Shown piece by piece: positions 58,100-64,000 of a DNA stretch of 64,000 bases (positions are counted from its first letter, which is position 1; each line of letters begins with the position of its first letter). Source of the DNA: Dicyema japonicum (Eukaryota; Dicyemida; Rhombozoa; Dicyemidae); contig RDEW01000022.1 of the NCBI GenBank assembly GCA_011109175.1, positions 494,315 through 558,314 on the forward strand, given 5' to 3'. The notes beneath the pieces are model-generated. The model was given only the letters and a program-made list of their open reading frames with translations. It did no database searches and was not told the origin of the DNA. The translations under genes were made by a program, and so were the position numbers.

Positions 58100-58920
58100 A
58101 ACTAATGTCTTTTTCACTCTCTTCAAACTCTCTGTTCACGATGGCATCCTTCAACGTTCGAGGACTAAACTCGTTCGTCAAAGGATGTCACTCTGGCAGG
58201 ATCTGAAACAATAAAACATTACTATCTGCAAAAGACCAAAGTCAAAGAAGGATTTAAAAACAAAATGCTGACGACCTTATCTCGCTTCCTTCGTACTGTC
58301 ACCACTACGGAATGGGCGTTGCGGTGGATGTCAGACTCCTGGAATATATAAAAAGAATGTGGAAATTGAATGACAGAATTTGCATTTGGAAACTGGATTT
58401 ACTCTACAATTATAAATGTATATGCACCTACATCTCCATAAATCTCTAAAAACCCAACGGAACTGGATGACTTTTACAGTTCACTATCCACAACCCTTAT
58501 GGAAATATCCACGAGCTATCTACTTCACACAAGTGGAGATTGGAACGCGAAGATCGGAAAAGGGGCTCGAGTATTGAGCTTCATGGGTACCCATGGAGAG
58601 GTCGGAGGATCATATCTGTAGCAACTATGGCCAACTTCGCGATTCATTTGCAATACAGCATTCCAGCAAGCTGTAAGCCAGATCACGATTTGGACTGGAG
58701 AACACTGAGACTCAGATAGACATGCAATCAAAATATATAACCAAATTGACTACATTCTGTGTCGACAATCACAGAAAGACCTACTCTCGGATGCCCGAAC
58801 ATGTGGAGAAACACTAACATCGAATGACCATTAACTATTGGTAATCATTTCTCTCATAAAGAGAATATTTTGGAATAACAGTGTCAAAAACAAACACAGA
58901 GAAGTTAGATACGCAGTCGA
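58100..58920 (+). mobile_element. RTE LINE endonuclease remnant, copy 4
   Basis: MASFNVRGLNSF near 58141, MGVAVDVRLLEYIKRMWKLN, WMTFTVHYPQPL, NQIDYILCRQSQKDLLSDAR near 58740 and the SNDH end near 58825. These follow the order of the copies at 117 and 41693. Frames change several times; no RT follows. Confidence 0.7.
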
Positions 58921-58999
58921 AATCTTAAGAGATTATCATTTCAACAGAAATAACTATTCAGTTAAAATATCATAAAGCATAGAACCATTCAATTTCAGT

Positions 59000-59830
59000 A
59001 TACCTGCTGGAAGTTAATTGAGTAAACTCGTAAACAAAATAAAATCAGTGGCTAATTACATGATTGGGACAATTCCCAAAACATTTAAAGGAATACACGA
59101 CCCACATATAGATCACCTATCCCATTTACAAAAGCATCTACGTATCAAATGCATGAACACCCACAACCAAGTGAATGAATATGCATTGTCTCTACTATAT
59201 TGGATTGGTTAATATTAAACCAAATGAGTTTGTAAATATAGCTTATTCGATTGTCCATAAGAATGAGTGTATGCTGTATAGTTTCTGACTGATATGGAAA
59301 GAAAATTGGATATTACGCTAAGAAAGATGGAATCTTGCGAGTCTTGAAAACAAAGATAACTCATATGAAACGCAACAAAATAAACCAGACATTTTCGTGT
59401 ATGACAAAATGAAGAATGAGATTGTGATTATAGAAGTTGGAATCACATCACAAGAAATACTCAAGCATACAGAAATGGAAAAGCTACACAAGTATGACTT
59501 GCTCGATGGAGAAATGAGCATGCTATACGACGTACCTGTGAGAATAATTCCTGTGGTTTTGACATGGGATTATCTTTACGTGCTGCAGAAATCATTTGAA
59601 AGCTCTGTCGATTGATGTACCAATAAGAGTTTATATTTAATCGATGGTGTTAAAGAAGACACTAGAAAGTATTAACGAGCACAAACATGAAGTCAAGACA
59701 CCAATTGACGAAATCCTTTACGCGTCGAGGCGACTGGAAGAGGGGACATAACATTATCAAAGCGGCAGACCCATAGTCCGAGGAGGAAGTGGAAGTCAGG
59801 CTGGTGAAGATTCTCGTAAAAGGAGAAGGA
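59000..59830 (+). mobile_element. LINE C-terminus with PD-(D/E)xK-like domain
   Basis: 59375-59600 reads NKPDIFVYDKMKNEIVIIEV then GITSQE, EKLHKYDLLDGEMSMLYDV and PVRIIPVVLTWDYL. PD..(14)..EVG is the nuclease signature found at the C-terminus of several non-LTR elements in parasites and invertebrates. 59018-59212 is a separate open stretch of the same remnant. No RT is seen before it. Confidence 0.55.
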
Positions 59831-60385
59831 TTTATTAGTTTAGTATAATCATAGTTGTTTCACAATATATAAACTTAATGAGGAACTATTATTTAGAACC
59901 AATATATGTTTAGATAAACCTCCATTATAACTTTAGAACTCTTAGCCACTTCCATTGAATATTTAGTCTGCAAGAATTGAGGGGCGTCCTCGTGCAACTA
60001 TGAGCATCCAATTCTATGCCTTACATGCGGTTGTGTGGTAAGTTGACCACCCACAATAATTTTCTTTGTCATTTAATTAACTCTTCAAACTCATTGATTC
60101 GACTTGCAGGATTTTGGTCTATTTATTTAACGAAAAATGGGAAATGACCAGTGTCCTAGTTGCATCCAAATAGGTCAACTGACCGTACAAATTGTAAATA
60201 GATAGTGGATACAAATTGTTTTTAAAAGTTTTTGTGATAATTTATGTTCTTCATCACTGTTGACACCCTATTTTCCACATATTTGGCGAAAGTTCGTGAT
60301 CAAGTCACAGGATGTTTAGTATATTATAAGCAGTTATCTCCTAATGGTTATAACTAAACATATGTATTAATTAGCCTCTTCCATC
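59831..60385. other. No gene recognised
   Basis: AT-rich DNA without recognisable coding sequence. Confidence 0.45.
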
Positions 60386-60656
60386 CTCCATGGTTACACG
60401 AAATCGATTTCAGCTCGTCCACATCGTCTCTCGTCTTTAGGTACTTCCTCACTCTTTGGAGGTCTTTGTGCGGTTTGATAGGGAGTGTTATCCTATGTCA
60501 GTCACGGAAGCATTTCCCCTCGAACATGAAATGATCCTCTATCGCCACATTCGCAGAGGCAACGAATCCGATGTAGCCAAACAGATTCCACCGGGCGTCA
60601 GTGATGTGTCATGCTTAGAGGCCTACTCATATATTTGTATAAATTCCAGCATTTGA
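60386..60656 (+). CDS. Hypothetical short coding segment with 24-nt intron
   Basis: ATG near 60391 reads MVTRNRFQL. A 24-nt GT..TAG stretch (about 60418-60441) then joins in frame to VLPHSLEVFVRFDRECYPMS, VTEAFPLEHEMILYRHIRRG and PPGVSDVSCLEAYS, ending at 60656. I do not recognise the family. The intron fits this genome, which is the main support. It could be the first exons of a longer gene broken downstream. Confidence 0.35.
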
Positions 60657-61329
60657 GATCCTGACAGGCCAATTCATGCTAAAGATTTGTTTCACATGCG
60701 CATCCGTAGGTTAACATCAAGTCCCTTTAGAATCTTTGTTGTGACTGGAATAATCTTAAGAAGGATTCTGCTGTAGTCAATGTTGTAATCGATTCGAAAA
60801 ATCTAGTTAGTTAAGTAACCCCATTTGGAAAATCTAAAACGGGAGATAATAAACATAATAATTAAACATCAAACACAGTGTCATAATATGAGTCTTCAAT
60901 ACATGATAATTCACGATTATGTTAACTAAGAGCTTTATCTCTTATATTATCCAGACTCGAATAAAACCCTTCAATATTGAATAGATTAGACAGTCCTGAT
61001 TAGACAGGTGCTTCAAGTATTTGCCTGTGTGAGTGGTCCACTGAAGTCAATAGTTTTTCAAAATTTTCTATTTTCCGTGATTGCTCCTTTCTTCTGTTTA
61101 TNTAGCTTATATTTCTAGAATCCCGATAGATCTCTCAACCAGGCAACGGTGTCACAGAATTCTCTGCATAAGATGAGACGGGAACTAAATTAACAGGAGA
61201 TGAGTGGACATGACCTCCAACTAAAACGCTATTAAAACTGCACAGAAGTGAATGAATTCCATAATCGACCGTAATTTGACTCAATAATGCTTAGAAAATG
61301 GGCATCAGTTCATTTCAGGTTCCTCTTTG
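60657..61329. other. Mostly non-coding, one N at 61102
   Basis: Near 60659 the translation DPDRPIHAKDL with RRLTSSP resembles the stretch before the helicase core of DHX8 (NPDRPTH, RLTRIS). If real, the pseudogene that follows begins here. The rest shows nothing I can name. Confidence 0.35.
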
Positions 61330-62506
61330 GGATACATGAAGGAACTGGCGTAATGGAACAAAGTCCCACAAGACTGGATGAAAGTCTCGACCAAGATCCC
61401 TAATTGACCAGAGAAGCACACTTCCAACTACGAAGTTGAAACACGAGCTGATCAAAGCGATCCAAGACAACCAGATTCTGATAGTAATCGGGGACACAGG
61501 CTCAGGAAAGTCGACCCAGATAACACAGTACTGACAAGAGGCCGGTTATACCGTTTATGGGAAAATTGGATGCACATAGCCTCGTAGAGTAGCTGCAATG
61601 TCCATGTCTAACGAGTCTTAGAAGAGTTGGGTCTAGATTGGGCAAGGAACTTATATTTTGGTGATTAATCATTCAGATTGGTTGTACTATTCGATTTGAT
61701 GATTTTACCTCTAAGGACGCCAAGATTAAGTACCTAGCTGACGGAATGTTGCTGAGAGATGCAGGATTTACTTTAAAATGGCGCAGTATTCCGTTATCAT
61801 GCTGGAAAATAACTCACGAGCGAACATTGATGTTGTGTTTGGACTCCCGAAGGTTGCTGGAAGGGTACGAAGTTGATTGTAACCTCTGCAACGTTGGATT
61901 CTGCTAAATTTTCCAAGTATTTCTACCATCCGTGAGCTTTGTGACTTATTTAGCCGATTTACACAATCCCTGGAGGATGGAGTCATTTTCAGCACGAAGG
62001 CTGATTCCGTTTACCTCGATGATTCTTTAATCACCGCAATGGAGATCCTCCTAAAGGAAAAACCTGGTATTTTTTAAACTTTATTGTTCTAGTTGACATT
62101 TTTCTGTTTTTAAAAGAGCATGAAAAAATTGACACTGGATGTTAGATTTATTACTATTGGATGCTGACGTTTAATGCCAATTTCCCGGAAATGATTATGT
62201 TCCGGTCTTTGGGGCCCTCTCTGCGGAATTTCAAGCCAGAATATTCTAATTACTCCCATTGGCTCTAGAAAGGTAGTTTTTGATAGAAACCTGTAGATTG
62301 TAGTAGCAACTAACATTTCGGAGACATCACTGACAATTAACTGATTTTTTACGTCGTTGATCCCTGCTTTGTAAAGCAGTGGATTTAAAATCCAAAAAAA
62401 ACGTCATGGACCAGCTGAAAGTCAATGCAATAGCCAAGTGACAGGCGAAGCAACTGGCGCGGCGATTTGAGAGAACTGGTCCAAGGAAGTGCTTCAGATT
62501 ATAGAC
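61330..62506 (+). pseudogene. DHX8: DHX8/Prp22 spliceosomal helicase pseudogene
   Basis: DHX8/Prp22 is the DEAH-box helicase that releases mRNA from the spliceosome. Fragments follow its helicase core in order. [17 protein letters not shown] and [13 protein letters not shown] cover motif I (61450-61530). Then EAGYTVYGKIGC, PRRVAAMS (motif Ia, 61580), KYLADGMLLRDAG, LIVTSATLDSAKFSKYF (motif III, about 61875), VATNISETSLTI (motif V, 62302-62337) and a degraded QAKQ..GRTGP..K block (motif VI, 62430-62495). In-frame stops lie at 61532, 61577 and 61619. The DEAH box itself is destroyed (about 61800-61815) and segments are deleted. It ends where a hAT element starts at 62507. No introns are needed across the first part, so a retrocopy is possible. 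Confidence 0.88.
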
Positions 62507-64000
62507 CAGAGGTTGTCAAACGGTGTGCCGCCTGCCAAATACAAATTTGAATAAATTTATATACATTTTTTGACCTAATTAATTTAAAAAGATAAATAAA
62601 TTAAAATAATCATTTTTTTTATTATATATTAAATGACATTTACATTGGTTAACCATTATTTAATAATTTTTTAATAACGTGCGCATCAACGTGGTTATGG
62701 GTAAATCAGTTCGTCGTTCTTATAAAGATTCTTATTTGTCATTTGGATTTATATGCATAGATAAAAATAAACTACCTCAATGTCTAATTTGTATGGAAGT
62801 CTTGGCAAATGATGCTATGGTTCCTAGCAAACTAAAGAGACATTTTACTTCCAAGCATCCGGACTATTCCGAAAAATCTGTGGATTATTTTATCCATTTG
62901 AAAAAACAACACAAGTATTATTTAGTTTTTACTATGAATCGTAGATCTAGTCAAATGATGTTCAGTGAAACTTTTGTAAACACAAAGGAATCATTGAAAT
63001 GTTCATACCTGATTTCAGAATTGATAGCAAAACAACTAAAACCTCACACTATTGGCGAAAACTTGATAATCCCTGCTTGTCGTATTATTGCTCGGACAAT
63101 GTTTGGTCATAAATATGAACAAAAAATAATGAAGATACCTTTGTCAAATAACACTGTTTCTCGTCGGATTTGTGCTTTGTCGGATAATATTGCAAGTATG
63201 CAAGGAGGTTCTGAGACTATTTTATCGTCGACGGACAAATTAAATTCTTTGAAAATGAAAATCAGTTTTTGGAGAAAAAGGGTTTTAGATGGCGATTATA
63301 CTATGTTTCCTAATACGAATGGTTTATTTTATATTTTAATTATAATAAGGATATAATGGTGAATCGATACAGGGACTGATTAATGAATATTTAATAATTT
63401 TGGAAAACAAAATGGATGCTTGCTTATTTTCCAGACTTAGAAATTGAAAAATTCGATTGGGTTATTATTTTTTAAATATTTTTTAGATATTTTTTAGATA
63501 CGAAATCCTTTTCTTGTGTCAGAATCAAAACACTTATCTGTTAAAGAAAATGAAGAACTTATTGCACTGTTTAATGATCGATCTTTAAAATTAATGATGA
63601 CGGAGTTAGACATTGGAGAATTCTGGATATATATTCGAAACATATATCCCAGTTTATCAAAACAAGCACTGACCATAATTTTACAGTTCTCAACGACCTA
63701 TTTATGCAAAACAGGTTTTTCTACGCTGCATAATATGAAATATAACAAACGTGAAAGTTTGAGAAACATTGATGCTGAAATGCGGGTGGCTTTGTCAACC
63801 ATTCGACCTGATATTGATGATATATGCAAAAACAATAATAATTAAGATTTCATTTTTATTATTAATAAAAATTTGGGGATTAAATTCTCAATTTTTGTAC
63901 TTAGTTTTACACATCTTAAAAATTTAATTTTTTAATGTGTGCCGTGGATTATTTTTTTTACGATTAGTGTGCCGCGGGAATTATTTTTTGAAAAGCTCTG
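62507..64000 (+). mobile_element. ZBED-type hAT transposon, internally deleted
   Basis: Left end CAGAGGTTGTCAAACG (62507). The window ends exactly at the inverted right end (CAGAGCTTTTCAAAA on the minus strand, up to 64000). The N-terminal frame 62679-63356 has a BED finger (CLICMEVLANDAMVPSKLKR, then HFTSKH) and LISELIAKQLKPHTIGENLI. It then jumps from ALSDNIAS to LNSLKMKISFWRKRVLDGDY, which in ZBED5-like proteins lie several hundred residues apart. The C-terminal frame 63516-63845 has LSKQALTIILQFSTTYLCKT and GFSTL, the hAT dimerisation end. The catalytic middle is missing, so it is non-autonomous. Confidence 0.85.

Overview
This is animal nuclear DNA, AT-rich and crowded with transposons, with a few compact host genes between them. 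Five host genes are readable: a KIF21-type kinesin, pyridoxal kinase, mitochondrial ClpP, a nicotinic acetylcholine receptor alpha subunit and the U5 snRNP protein Dim1. A 55-residue putative secreted protein is a sixth, less certain. Every intron I could place by protein homology is 21-27 nt long, with GT..AG ends. Introns this short together with animal genes (nAChR, KIF21) suggest a dicyemid mesozoan, for which very short introns have been reported as I recall. An orthonectid or another miniaturised animal is the alternative. No gene here proves the taxon.

Layout. 1-3360: retrotransposon remnants. 3534-3723: small secreted protein. 4837-9589: KIF21 (-). 10526-12950: a decayed LINE. 13819-24588: a 10.8 kb nest. 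Its two outer ends look like one hAT element, with an 8-bp target duplication and flanks that read on in the same frame. Inside are a second hAT (itself hit by a SINE fused to antisense U2 snRNA), a Tigger element, an R2-like LINE, a Tc1 element and a MULE. 25205-26226: pyridoxal kinase (-). 26759-33558: a second nest, a pogo/Tigger element holding an integrase element and a near full-length RTE LINE with a SINE in it; it splits the RT gene of an older LINE. 35452-40371: a MITE and an R2-like LINE broken by a MULE and an inverted segment. 40518-41237: ClpP (+). 41693-47040: LINEs. 47187-48644: nAChR (-). 48886-51060: R2-like pieces and an assembly gap. 51245-51722: Dim1 (-). 51857-55500: LINE copies. 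55636-55910: SINE. 56521-60660: weak gene candidates and LINE pieces. 61330-62506: a pseudogene of the splicing helicase DHX8/Prp22, cut by a hAT element whose far end is the last base of the window.

The most coherent system is a tRNA-headed SINE whose 3' tail matches the 3' end of the RTE LINE at 29821-33190, as expected if the LINE enzyme mobilises the SINE. One SINE copy carries an antisense copy of the 5' end of U2 snRNA inside its target duplication. The assembly also has many head-to-tail duplications of about 90-145 bp and single-N joins. I read most of these as assembly artefacts.
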